A stretch of DNA of 13,157 nt from UBA1413 sp964349885 (GCA_964349885.1 CAYGIQ010000073.1:1-13157); one strand, 5' to 3'; numbered from the stretch's first letter, positions 6,161 through 13,157 are shown. Program-made: numbers and translations. The notes: generated by a model not told the origin, from the sequence alone.

Positions 6161-8869
6161 ATGAAAAAAAGACTGATTTTGCCTGTACTCACCTTGTTGA
6201 TGTTAATGGGCATAATTGCTTCGTGCAATTTCTCAAAGTCGCCAACAGATGTTGTTGACCTGCAAACCGAATCGCAGGTGAATCCTCTTGGAATCGACCG
6301 CCCCGCACCTCTGTTGCAATGGAAACTGAACGACACCCGAAGGGGCGCAGTGCAGACTTCCTATCATGTACTGGTAGCCAGCAGCCGCCAACTTCTGGAT
6401 CTGGATCAAGGCGATTTATGGGACAGCGGAATGGTGAACTCCGGCGAGTCGGTACATATTCCATATGCTGGTCGTGCGCTCCAATCGGGTGAGCAATGTT
6501 ATTGGAAAGTCCGTATTTGGGATATGGATGAGCAGGTTAGCAGCTGGAGTGATCCTGCAACCTGGGAGATGGGAAAATTTTCCACAGACGACTGGCAGGC
6601 ACAATGGATTGCCCGATCGATGGAACAACCTGCGCGGTCGGTATACATGCGCAAAGAAGTGGAATTGCCCGACGAGAATCCAGTTAAAGCCCGTCTCTAT
6701 GTGACCGGTCTTGGAAATTACGTGTTTTATGTAAATGGATCCCGGGTTGGGAACGACTTACTGACACCCGGTTGGACCGATTTTACCAAAAGAATAGAGT
6801 ATCAGGTTTATGATGTCGAACCTCTGCTCAAAGAGGGCGCCAATGTGCTGGGTGCGGTTTTGGGCAGTATGTGGTGGTCGGGTGGACTTGGTTGGAACGA
6901 GGGATCCAAATATGCCGAAGGTCCGTTAAAACTTTTTGCTCAGCTTGAGGTGGAGTATCCCAATGGTTCAAAGCATATTATTCCCACCGATTTGACATGG
7001 AAATGGCATAACTCCCCCATAGTATATGACCATATCTATCACGGCGAAATTTACGATGCAAACCAAGAAATTGAAGGATGGGACGTGTCGGGTTTCAACG
7101 ACACCGAATGGGAGCCGGTGGAACCTTCGGCCTACGATGGATTGCTGGTGGGTCCAAGATTTCCTGCTTTGCGTGAGCAGATGCAACATACGCCTCAGCG
7201 GCTTTCAGAGCCTATACCCGGTGAATATGTTTACGACCTTGGTCAGAATATGGTGGGTTGGCCTCAATTTATATTTCACGCTCCCAAAGGCGATACCATC
7301 GTTTTGCGATTTGCTGAACTTTTGCATGAAAACGGTACTGTGGCTCAGGAAAATTTACGTAGCGCAAGAGCAACAGACTACATCATTAGCAAAGGTGAAC
7401 CTATGGTTTGGGAACCAAAATTTACCTACCATGGCTTTCGGTATGTGCAGGTTTCGGGGTTAAAGGATCGCCCGTCGCAGAGCGACTTAATTGGAAAGGT
7501 AATCCACACCGATGAGCGTTTTATTGGACATTTGGAGACTTCAAATCAGTTGGTTAATCAGATCAACAACAATGTAATTTGGGGCCAGCGGGGCAATTTC
7601 TTTACGGTTCCCACCGATTGTCCTCAACGCGACGAGCGACTTGGTTGGATGGGCGATGCCCAAATATTTGCGCCAACAGCCAATTTTAATATGCATCTCG
7701 ACCGATATTGGACCAAGTGGATGTTTGATATATTCGATGGCCAGCACGAAACTGGCTGGGTGCACGATGTTAGTCCGGCGGTAGTGGTTGGAGGTCCCTC
7801 AAAACCAGGTTGGGGCGACGCGTGTGTGATAATTCCCTGGGAGACTTACCGGTATTATGGCAATCGACGTATAATCGATGAAAATTACGACCAGATGAAG
7901 CGCTGGGTGGATTATATGCATGGGAAAAGCGATGGACTGATTTATGTTTGGGATGAGGCTGGCAACGGTTGGCATGGATATGGCGACTGGATAGCAGTTG
8001 AACCCACCCCTTCGGGCCCCATCGGAACTGCATATTTTGCCTATACTGCGCGTTTGTTGTCGAAAATGGCAGCCATTACTGACCGGCAGTCAGATGCCGT
8101 TTATTACGATGAACTTGCAACCGAGATTGCCCGGGCTTATCATGCACGCTACTGGGATACAGAAATACGCAACTATCCGGGGGCGACACAAACGGCCAGT
8201 TTATTGCCGCTCGCGTTCCATCTAACCCCCGACGAGTATATCGATCAGGTGGTTCAGAATCTGGTAGATAATGTTAAGGCTAAGGACGTGCACCCCACAA
8301 CCGGATTTTTGGGTACAGGATATATATTGCCCATGCTCACACGGCATGGACGCCATGATTTGGCTTATCAGATGATCAATCAGCGAACCTATCCCTCATG
8401 GGGCTATATGGTAGAAAAGGGTGCCACCTCCATTTGGGAACTCTGGAATTCAGATACCGAAAGGCCTGAAGGTATGAACTCGAGAAACCATTTCGCCCTT
8501 GGGTGTGTTGGGGAATGGATGTGGAACACGCTTGCCGGAATCAACCTCTGCGAGGAGCAGCCCGGATTCAAAAGGGCAATTATAGAACCGCGTCCTGTAG
8601 GCGATCTTAAATGGGTTAAAGCCCGTTACGAAACCAATTATGGTGGTCTGGTGCTGAATTGGGAGAACAGTGAAAGATCGTTTGAGATGCAATTAACCGT
8701 TCCTCCCAATACCACTGCGCTGATTAAATTGAATCACCTTGCCGAAAAAACATCTGTTATGGAAGGCAACCGCAAAGTGTCTGATGGAGGTATTAAGGGC
8801 TTGTCGGTCGATGGTGATGGAAATATTCTTGCACTGGCAGGTGAATACCAGTTTAAAGTTGCCTATTGA
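6161..8869 (+). CDS. Lipoprotein alpha-L-rhamnosidase, glycoside hydrolase family 78
   Basis: This 902-residue inverting glycosidase removes terminal alpha-L-rhamnose from plant or algal glycans and glycosides. Residues 1-22 are a lipoprotein signal with lipobox IASC, Cys22 being lipidated. The next residues (NFSKS) lack the acidic export signal typical of Bacteroidota surface lipoproteins, so a periplasmic location is as likely as surface. Domain order: beta-sandwich/FnIII-like (about 34-140), Bac_rhamnosid_N (170-330, with NYVFYVNGSRVGNDLLTPGW at 186-205), a concanavalin-like domain (about 340-440), the (alpha/alpha)6 catalytic barrel (about 455-785) and a C-terminal beta-sandwich (to about 885). 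The general acid lies in DCPQRDERLGW (Glu492) and the likely general base in TSIWELWNS (Glu760), both intact. No SusC/SusD pair, sulfatase or other glycoside hydrolase is beside it, so it is not in an obvious polysaccharide utilization locus within this window. It ends before a strong hairpin terminator. Confidence 0.95.
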   Translation: MKKRLILPVLTLLMLMGIIASCNFSKSPTDVVDLQTESQVNPLGIDRPAPLLQWKLNDTRRGAVQTSYHVLVASSRQLLDLDQGDLWDSGMVNSGESVHIPYAGRALQSGEQCYWKVRIWDMDEQVSSWSDPATWEMGKFSTDDWQAQWIARSMEQPARSVYMRKEVELPDENPVKARLYVTGLGNYVFYVNGSRVGNDLLTPGWTDFTKRIEYQVYDVEPLLKEGANVLGAVLGSMWWSGGLGWNEGSKYAEGPLKLFAQLEVEYPNGSKHIIPTDLTWKWHNSPIVYDHIYHGEIYDANQEIEGWDVSGFNDTEWEPVEPSAYDGLLVGPRFPALREQMQHTPQRLSEPIPGEYVYDLGQNMVGWPQFIFHAPKGDTIVLRFAELLHENGTVAQENLRSARATDYIISKGEPMVWEPKFTYHGFRYVQVSGLKDRPSQSDLIGKVIHTDERFIGHLETSNQLVNQINNNVIWGQRGNFFTVPTDCPQRDERLGWMGDAQIFAPTANFNMHLDRYWTKWMFDIFDGQHETGWVHDVSPAVVVGGPSKPGWGDACVIIPWETYRYYGNRRIIDENYDQMKRWVDYMHGKSDGLIYVWDEAGNGWHGYGDWIAVEPTPSGPIGTAYFAYTARLLSKMAAITDRQSDAVYYDELATEIARAYHARYWDTEIRNYPGATQTASLLPLAFHLTPDEYIDQVVQNLVDNVKAKDVHPTTGFLGTGYILPMLTRHGRHDLAYQMINQRTYPSWGYMVEKGATSIWELWNSDTERPEGMNSRNHFALGCVGEWMWNTLAGINLCEEQPGFKRAIIEPRPVGDLKWVKARYETNYGGLVLNWENSERSFEMQLTVPPNTTALIKLNHLAEKTSVMEGNRKVSDGGIKGLSVDGDGNILALAGEYQFKVAY

Positions 8870-8884
8870 AATCAACTTAAATAT

Positions 8885-8936
8885 AGAAAGCCATTCAACG
8901 CCCGGAAAGGATGCTGAATGGCTTTCTTTTTCCTTT
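8885..8936 (+). terminator. Rho-independent terminator after the rhamnosidase gene, possibly bidirectional
   Basis: AGAAAGCCATTCA (8885-8897) is perfectly complementary to TGAATGGCTTTCT (8915-8927): a 13-bp stem with a 17-nt loop, followed by a T-rich tract (8927-8936). It starts 16 bp after the rhamnosidase stop. It also lies just past the stop of the convergent CBM48-like gene. On that strand the run after the stem is A/T-mixed, so termination there would be weaker. Confidence 0.88.
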
Positions 8937-8943
8937 GTATGGA

Positions 8944-9252
8944 TCAGAGTTCGATAACTGAATTTTGGGCATCGCCAAATCCGCTGGGCTGAAAGCCGTC
9001 GGCATCGTTGTCGTTAACCCAATGGTTACCGTCGAGCAAATACCTGAACTGATAATTGCGTCCGGTTTCGAGGTTCAAGGTAGCGGAAAATGAGCCATCT
9101 TTTAGTTGGTTCATTTCAGCGTCACTTTCGTTCCAATTGTTAAAGTCGCCTACAATCGCGGCTTTCATGGCACCTGCAGCCAGTTCGGCAGGTAGCTTGA
9201 AGCTTACTTTGCATTCAGGCTTTGTTTTCAAAAATTGTTTTTTAATGCTCAT
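8944..9252 (-). CDS. Small stand-alone CBM48 / isoamylase early-set (AMPK glycogen-binding-like) protein
   Basis: This 102-residue protein starts at the ATG at 9252 (MSIKKQFLKTKPECKVSFKL); an in-frame ATG 30 bp upstream would add ten non-conserved residues. It is a single early-set domain: AIVGDFNNWNES (32-43), DGSFSATLNLETGRNYQFRYLLDG (52-75) and HWVNDNDADGFQP (77-89), ending in NSVIEL. Trp40 and Trp78 occupy places where CBM48 and AMPK-beta domains stack against alpha-glucan. No catalytic domain is attached, no signal peptide is present, and the length equals that of the small free-standing proteins of this family, so it is complete. A role in binding glycogen or a phosphorylated/glycosylated partner in the cytoplasm is inferred from the fold only. 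It is convergent with the rhamnosidase gene, sharing the terminator region. Confidence 0.85.
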   Translation of the reverse strand: MSIKKQFLKTKPECKVSFKLPAELAAGAMKAAIVGDFNNWNESDAEMNQLKDGSFSATLNLETGRNYQFRYLLDGNHWVNDNDADGFQPSGFGDAQNSVIEL

Positions 9253-9443
9253 AGTTATGCTTAAATCCGTATTAAGAATCAACGACAGAACAAATATCGT
9301 TTGATTATCAGCCTCAAAGTAATAGAGATTTTTCCAAACTAATTCATTATTTTACTGTATGTTATTTATATGTTAACAGCTGAAAGAGAATCTATTACTG
9401 CTTAACCCATTCACCTAAGCCAATATACCCTCGTGGAGTTAGG

Positions 9444-10253
9444 TCAGTATGTCCTAGGCTGATAGTGGCGCTTGAGCCAGTGTGCAAGTCCGTCGAGTCC
9501 CGGAAACAAAACCCTTTCTGTTATGTTGGCCTGATCCAGCTTATCCCTAATTTCCCATTTTAAATGCTTTGGAATAATCAGCCGACGGTATAGGTCAGGG
9601 TGATCCACCAGCCAATTGTCGAATATTTTTGTAGGAGATGACATAACCGAAAAAAGGGCGAACTGATTAACTATTCTGTCGTCGAGCGACGGAGGTTCAA
9701 AAAAAATGGCATGCCCGGGGCCAATAACTTCATCGAATTTTGAAAGCGATGTAAAATGCTCCTCCAACATTTCGAGGGTGAAAGCATTGCATTTCTCGTC
9801 GTGCAAAATGGAAAGAAGAGGCTCAGGCGAAAGTTGATTGATTTTCACAAAATCGACCTGCCAAATAACCCCATCAATATCAAACTTGTCGGTATTTGAC
9901 GTAGCAAAATGCATCGCTACAAAGGGCGAGTAGGTCCAATCCATCAATCGGGTAGCCAAGCCATGGTGCTGCGCCAATACCAATGATCTCCATTGTGTAT
10001 TGGTCTGATTTGGTTCGGAAGTTCGCGCATATTTACGAAAATTGCGTAGAAGGTGATATTCAAATTCAGGATGGTTTCCGCTGTTCCGAAGGAAACTGTT
10101 TTTTAACTCATAACTGGAATCCGATAGCCCGCGAAAGGCAAAATTGCTACGGTAACGACTCATTTCTGGCTTCCAGCTGTCGAAATAAATTTCCTGAGAC
10201 AGGTGTTCCCAACTTTGAATGAAAATATCGTTTTTGGTAATATTGCAGCCCAT
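9444..10253 (-). CDS. FRG domain-containing protein
   Basis: This 269-residue protein is soluble, with no signal peptide. It carries the FRG domain: the naming motif FAFRGLSD (38-45) followed by the hallmark AQHHGLATRLMDWTYSPFVAMHFA (94-117), in which His-Gly, Thr-Arg-Leu and Asp-Trp-Thr are the conserved elements. The C-terminal half (RRLIIPKHLKWEIRDKL, then FPGLDGLAHWLK) matches the usual end of such proteins. The biochemical activity of FRG domains is, to my knowledge, not established. They turn up in mobile and defence-like gene neighbourhoods as well as in chromosomes, but no other defence gene is seen here. It is on the same strand as the small protein upstream (109-bp gap) and the CBM48-like gene downstream (191-bp gap), so it is probably its own transcription unit. 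Confidence 0.85.
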   Translation of the reverse strand: MGCNITKNDIFIQSWEHLSQEIYFDSWKPEMSRYRSNFAFRGLSDSSYELKNSFLRNSGNHPEFEYHLLRNFRKYARTSEPNQTNTQWRSLVLAQHHGLATRLMDWTYSPFVAMHFATSNTDKFDIDGVIWQVDFVKINQLSPEPLLSILHDEKCNAFTLEMLEEHFTSLSKFDEVIGPGHAIFFEPPSLDDRIVNQFALFSVMSSPTKIFDNWLVDHPDLYRRLIIPKHLKWEIRDKLDQANITERVLFPGLDGLAHWLKRHYQPRTY

Positions 10254-10276
10254 GGGAGTGATTTGAGTGCAATGTA

Positions 10277-10284
10277 CAAAATTA
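10277..10284 (-). promoter_or_regulatory. Candidate -7 box for the FRG-domain gene
   Basis: On the minus strand the sequence is TAATTTTG, an exact TAnnTTTG match, 23 bp upstream of the ATG at 10253. No TTTG lies at the usual 17-21 bp further upstream, so only half of the promoter consensus is present. Confidence 0.3.
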
Positions 10285-10362
10285 CTTAAAGCTGCACAAT
10301 GGGAGTTTTAACCCACCCGAATGCTGCTCAGCAAGCGCTTTGTTATGAAGGGGTAGTTTTTG

Positions 10363-10587
10363 CTACCGTTTCTCGGAATTGCTTTCAATCGCTGGTCCAA
10401 CCTGCTCCTGAGCTGCAGGTTTTTCTCCCTCGAATGGGTATGCCTTTTCAACCTTTTCTTTGACCGGCTCAGCGGAAATTGCCGTAGGTTTGATATTTGA
10501 AATGGCCGACTTTACAGTTTCCAATGCTGTACCAATGGTAAGACCAATTAGATAGGAAAGGGCTGAAAAAAGAATGGCTGTTTTCAT
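10363..10587 (-). CDS. Small single-helix protein with charged proline/glutamate-rich tail, unknown
   Basis: This 74-residue frame starts at the ATG at 10587 (MKTAILFSALSYLIGLTIG). A longer form from 10659 would put 24 unlikely residues ahead of this signal-like start, so I prefer the short one. Residues 3-20 are one hydrophobic segment, either an uncleaved anchor or a signal peptide. The rest is hydrophilic, rich in Pro, Glu, Lys and Ala (EPVKEKVEKAYPFEGEKPAA), and looks disordered. No family recognised. It is on the same strand as the FRG gene, 109 bp upstream of it. The small hairpin GGTAG (10352-10356) / CTACC (10363-10367) overlaps its stop codon but has no T-run. A real gene is likely but not certain. 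Confidence 0.5.
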   Translation of the reverse strand: MKTAILFSALSYLIGLTIGTALETVKSAISNIKPTAISAEPVKEKVEKAYPFEGEKPAAQEQVGPAIESNSEKR

Positions 10588-10741
10588 GACTGCGAAGATT
10601 TGTTTTAAGTGGGGACCTACAAAAAAAGAGTATGCTGGGATGGTGTTGAAATCCTGCACTTGACTGTGTGGTACCTAACCATTTATTTGAACGCTTTGTA
10701 ATAAACTTTAAAAGTAAGCATTGTGTTTGGCGACACCAATT

Positions 10742-10776
10742 TTTATCGGTAAACAACCGGTATTTATCCGTAAACA
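10742..10776 (+). repeat. Two 14-bp direct repeats with 21-bp period, putative activator sites
   Basis: TTTATCGGTAAACA (10742-10755) and TTTATCCGTAAACA (10763-10776) differ at one base and are spaced 21 bp, two helical turns, so both face the same side of DNA. They end 6 bp before the predicted -33 element, where tandem activator sites are expected. GTAAAC recurs at 10860-10865 inside the downstream palindrome. The repeats are seen; binding is inferred. Confidence 0.6.
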
Positions 10777-10782
10777 GTCGAA

Positions 10783-10812
10783 TTTGGAGCGACAATTATT
10801 TTTTTACCTTTG
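10783..10812 (+). promoter_or_regulatory. Bacteroidota-type promoter for the creatininase-family gene
   Basis: TTTG (10783-10786), 18 bp, then TACCTTTG (10805-10812), an exact TAnnTTTG. Predicted start is near 10819, giving a leader of about 140 nt to the ATG at 10958. This is one of the two best promoter matches in the window; activity is inferred. Confidence 0.55.
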
Positions 10813-10855
10813 AAATTTGGCCAAATTTGTCACTCATTTGATTTACATCTGTGCC

Positions 10856-10869
10856 AACAGTAAACTGTT
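10856..10869. promoter_or_regulatory. 14-bp palindrome, possible operator
   Basis: AACAGT-AA-ACTGTT has perfect 6-bp arms and a 2-bp centre. It lies about 40 bp after the predicted transcription start and 88 bp before the creatininase start codon, a position suited to a repressor site in the leader. It contains the GTAAAC core also found in the upstream direct repeats. Confidence 0.35.
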
Positions 10870-10957
10870 AAACGTCATTTTTACCTAAGGTATGCCTAAG
10901 AGGGTAAGAAAGACCCAATTTTACAAATAATCTCTTTAAACCAACAAATTGTCCATT

Positions 10958-11836
10958 ATGAAAAAAGCATTTTTTACATCGTTGCTAATAACTACTTTGA
11001 TATTGGCCAGGGCTCAGGAAATCAGCTATAAATTAGAAGAGCTAACGGCTCCCGAATTTATAGATGCAGTGGCAAAAAGCTCAGAAACCATAATTTTACC
11101 CATTGGTGTTTATGAAAAACACGGAGCCCACCTTCCCCTTGGAACAGATGTTTACATTGCACGTGAATTGGCCCTGCGTGCAGCTGCAGAGGAGTACACA
11201 GTGGTCTTTCCCACATACTATTTCAGTCAGATCAACGAGGCCCGACAGCAACCCGGAACGATAGCCTACTCTCCATCGCTCATTTGGAATGTTCTGCAGG
11301 AAACCCTCGATGAGCTGAACCGCAACGGATTTAAAAAAATCATCATTGTGAATGGGCACGGCGGCAACAGTGCTTTTTTGAACTATTTTGGTATGGCTCA
11401 GCTTTCGGAACGGCGTGATTATACCCTATACTGGTTTCAGCCGACTTACGACCAAGAGGTGATGCGCAAGGCAGAAGCGCTGAGCCAACGCGATATTTAC
11501 GATCAGCACGGTGGCAACCGCGAAACCAATATGATGATGGCCATTGCGCCAGAACTTGTTTACACCGACCGCGCTGGTGAACAGTCGGGCGTTGATTTGG
11601 CCCGTATGAGCCACCTTCAGAACATCTACTCGGGCATTTGGTGGTACGCCCGCTATCCCAATCACTATTCGGGCGATGGAAGTAAATCGAATGCCGAAGC
11701 AGGAAGTCTGATTGTTGATCATCTGGTTAAGCAGTTGGTGCGCACCATTCAATCCATTAAAACCGATGAGGTGGTTCCGAATCTCCAGAACCAATTTTTT
11801 GAGGAGGCTGAGAACCCACTAAAGACAAAACAGTAA
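10958..11836 (+). CDS. Exported creatininase-family amidohydrolase
   Basis: This 292-residue protein starts at the ATG at 10958; an in-frame TTG nine bases upstream would add only MSI. Residues 1-19 are a signal peptide (KKAFFTSLLITTLILARA, cleavage before Gln20 or so), placing it in the periplasm. The rest is a creatininase (creatinine amidohydrolase) domain: PIGVYEKHGAHLPLGTD (48-64) gives Glu53, His55 and Asp64 of the binuclear metal site, NGHGGN (132-137) gives His134, and HGGNRETNMM (184-193) gives the late glutamate Glu189. Metal residues look intact, so it should be active. Family members act on creatinine, on lactams or amides, or as a peptidase in mycofactocin maturation (MftE); the NGHGGN form is the broad family type rather than true creatininase, so creatinine is unlikely to be certain. 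It precedes rimO by 46 bp on the same strand, and its upstream region holds its own promoter and repeats. Confidence 0.9.
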   Translation: MKKAFFTSLLITTLILARAQEISYKLEELTAPEFIDAVAKSSETIILPIGVYEKHGAHLPLGTDVYIARELALRAAAEEYTVVFPTYYFSQINEARQQPGTIAYSPSLIWNVLQETLDELNRNGFKKIIIVNGHGGNSAFLNYFGMAQLSERRDYTLYWFQPTYDQEVMRKAEALSQRDIYDQHGGNRETNMMMAIAPELVYTDRAGEQSGVDLARMSHLQNIYSGIWWYARYPNHYSGDGSKSNAEAGSLIVDHLVKQLVRTIQSIKTDEVVPNLQNQFFEEAENPLKTKQ

Positions 11837-11853
11837 TTAAGGGTATATTTTTC

Positions 11854-11861
11854 TATTTTTG
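11854..11861 (+). promoter_or_regulatory. Candidate -7 box for rimO
   Basis: TATTTTTG is an exact TAnnTTTG match in the 46-bp gap before rimO, 21 bp upstream of its ATG. No TTTG is found 17-21 bp further upstream, so either the promoter is weak or rimO is read through from the creatininase gene. Confidence 0.35.
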
Positions 11862-11882
11862 CCGCCTAAACAATTACCGATT

Positions 11883-13157
11883 ATGACAAAGAGTCGTGTT
11901 AATGTAATCACCATGGGTTGTTCCAAAAACCTGGTCGATTCTGAGGTCCTGCTGAACCAGCTCCAAAGGGGTAAGTGGGAGGTCGTCCATGATGGAAATG
12001 GAGGAGGATTCGATGCAGTAGTTATCAATACCTGTGGATTCATTCACGATGCCAAGCAAGAGTCGATCGATATGATTTTGGATTACGCATCCGCCAAGAA
12101 AAAAGGTGACATCGGTAAGTTGTACGTTATGGGCTGCCTGTCGGAGCGTTACCAGAAGGAGTTGGAAGAGGAGATTCCCGAAGTGGATCGCTATTTCGGA
12201 AAGTTCGATCTCAAGGCAATAGCTGGTGAGCTTAAAGTAGCCTATTATCCGGAATACATATATGAGCGAAAAATTACCACCCCTTCCCATTTTGCCTATC
12301 TTAAAATTTCGGAGGGGTGCAACCGCAATTGTGGATTTTGCGCCATCCCGATGATGACGGGTCGCCATGTTTCCCGGTCGATCGATGATTTGGTGCTTGA
12401 AGCGCGTTATCTTGCCCGGAACGGAGTAAAGGAGTTGCTGATCATAGCTCAGGATCTATCCTATTATGGCATTGATTTATATGGTAAAAACCGACTCGCC
12501 GATTTGATAACGGAAGTTTCTGCTGTCGAGGGGATTGAATGGATCAGATTGCACTATTTGTATCCATCGAGGTTCCCATTCGATATTTTGCCGGTAATGC
12601 GTTCGAATAAAAAGGTGTGTCGATACCTCGATATGCCGCTCCAGCATATTGCCGATCCGGTTTTACAACGGATGTTGCGACACGTTACCCGCACCGAAAC
12701 GGAGCAACTGATCAATCGTGTTAAGAAGGAAGTCCCCGGCGTTGCGCTTCGTACCACCATGCTCGTTGGTTATCCCGGAGAAACCGAAGCCGACTTCGAA
12801 GTGCTTAAGGAGTTTATAAAGGAGACCCGGTTTGAGCGGCTGGGTGTTTTTCCCTATTCGCACGAAGAAGGTACATATGCCTATAAACATTACACCGACG
12901 ATGTTCCGGAGGAGGTCAAACAACAGCGAGCCGATGAAATTATGGCGCTTCAGCAATCGATCTCTCTGGAGTTGAATGAGGATAAAATTGGTCTTAGGTT
13001 TCAAGTTATCGTTGACAGAGCCGAACAAGACAAATTTGTTGGAAGAACCCGTTTTGATTCTCCGGAGGTGGATGGTGAGGTGATATTTACGAGTAGCAGA
13101 GAATTAAAACCTGGCGATTTCTTAGAAGTCCGAATCAACTCTGCCGAAGATTATGAC
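11883..13157 (+). CDS. rimO: Ribosomal protein uS12 (S12) methylthiotransferase RimO, 3' end outside window
   Basis: The frame is open from the ATG at 11883 to the right edge (425 residues), and family length is about 430-440, so only a few residues are missing. RimO is a radical SAM enzyme that puts a methylthio group on the beta-carbon of an aspartate of ribosomal protein S12, in the cytoplasm. N-terminal UPF0004 domain: Cys13 (TMGCSKNLVDSE), Cys51 (INTCGFI) and Cys85 (VMGCLSERY) bind the auxiliary [4Fe-4S] cluster. Radical SAM domain: CNRNCGFC with Cys146, Cys150 and Cys153, followed by GRHVSRS. Later marks are DMPLQHIADPVLQRM and GYPGETEADF, and a C-terminal TRAM domain from about residue 360. 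The start TKSRVNVITMGCSKN and the KNLVDSE motif favour RimO over MiaB. It follows the creatininase gene by 46 bp. Confidence 0.95.
   Translation, partial: MTKSRVNVITMGCSKNLVDSEVLLNQLQRGKWEVVHDGNGGGFDAVVINTCGFIHDAKQESIDMILDYASAKKKGDIGKLYVMGCLSERYQKELEEEIPEVDRYFGKFDLKAIAGELKVAYYPEYIYERKITTPSHFAYLKISEGCNRNCGFCAIPMMTGRHVSRSIDDLVLEARYLARNGVKELLIIAQDLSYYGIDLYGKNRLADLITEVSAVEGIEWIRLHYLYPSRFPFDILPVMRSNKKVCRYLDMPLQHIADPVLQRMLRHVTRTETEQLINRVKKEVPGVALRTTMLVGYPGETEADFEVLKEFIKETRFERLGVFPYSHEEGTYAYKHYTDDVPEEVKQQRADEIMALQQSISLELNEDKIGLRFQVIVDRAEQDKFVGRTRFDSPEVDGEVIFTSSRELKPGDFLEVRINSAEDYD

Larger units (their letters stand above)
10588..10957. other. 370-bp intergenic regulatory region
   Basis: No credible coding frame lies in this gap between the divergent small-protein gene and the creatininase gene. 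It is AT-rich and holds, left to right, a tandem pair of 14-bp repeats (10742-10776), a promoter match (10783-10812) and a 14-bp palindrome (10856-10869), each described separately. I saw no tRNA or riboswitch-like fold. Confidence 0.6.

Noticed and set aside
9413..9444. ACCTAA...TTAGGT inverted repeat as a terminator after the FRG gene
   Set aside because: Arms are only 6 bp with a 20-base loop, the repeat overlaps the stop codon, and no T-run follows on the minus strand.
10588..10659. Longer version of the small single-helix protein starting at 10659
   Set aside because: It would put a 24-residue stretch before a signal-like MKTAILFSALSYLIG start, which is the more typical N-terminus.
10469..10795. 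108-residue minus-strand frame with a repeated RLFTDK
   Set aside because: The repeat only reflects the 21-bp DNA direct repeats at 10742-10776; the frame overlaps the small protein gene and has no protein-like features.
9444..11836. A defence island built around the FRG-domain gene
   Set aside because: No nuclease, reverse transcriptase, restriction, toxin or phage gene is nearby; neighbours are a CBM48-like protein and an amidohydrolase.
11874..12368. 164-residue minus-strand frame over the rimO start
   Set aside because: The plus strand encodes RimO with all six cluster cysteines in the same stretch; the minus frame has no recognisable features.

Overview
The window looks like a chromosomal segment of a free-living member of the Bacteroidota. 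The evidence is indirect. Candidate promoters match the Bacteroidota form (TTTG, then TAnnTTTG) rather than sigma-70. Genes lack obvious Shine-Dalgarno sequences. The gene content (PafA-like exported phosphatase homologue, lipoprotein GH78 rhamnosidase, AGCS symporter with an enlarged loop, small free-standing CBM48 protein) is typical of marine or gut Bacteroidota. Genus cannot be set from the sequence. I saw no tRNA, rRNA, CRISPR array, insertion sequence, phage gene or integration site.

Layout. (1) 1-1489, minus strand: a DoxX-family membrane protein, then an exported alkaline-phosphatase-superfamily protein that runs off the left edge. (2) 1712-3391, plus: an AGCS sodium:alanine/glycine-type symporter, divergent from DoxX. 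(3) 3415-4047, minus: a cyclase/kynurenine-formamidase-like metal hydrolase, convergent with the symporter and divergent from the next gene. (4) 4284-5962, plus: an NCS1 (purine/cytosine permease-like) transporter and a 64-residue two-helix membrane protein. (5) 6161-8869, plus: a lipoprotein alpha-L-rhamnosidase closed by a strong hairpin terminator at about 8886-8936. (6) 8944-10587, minus: a stand-alone CBM48-like protein, an FRG-domain protein and a small single-helix protein. (7) 10588-10957: a 370-bp regulatory region with a good promoter match, two 14-bp direct repeats 21 bp apart and a 14-bp palindrome. (8) 10958-13157, plus: an exported creatininase-family amidohydrolase and rimO, which is cut off at the right edge.

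How the genes fit together. Much of the content is scavenging: uptake of amino acids (AGCS) and of a nucleobase or related heterocycle (NCS1), two metal amidohydrolases (cyclase family and creatininase family) and one glycosidase. The cyclase/NCS1 divergent pair is the most plausible functional unit (import, then hydrolysis of a cyclic or N-acyl compound), but the substrate cannot be read from sequence. Nothing here is clearly a new multi-gene system. The most notable single item is the phosphatase homologue at the left edge. It keeps the PafA fold signatures, but the nucleophile and most phosphate- and zinc-contact positions visible here are replaced, so it is probably a pseudoenzyme or has a changed chemistry.
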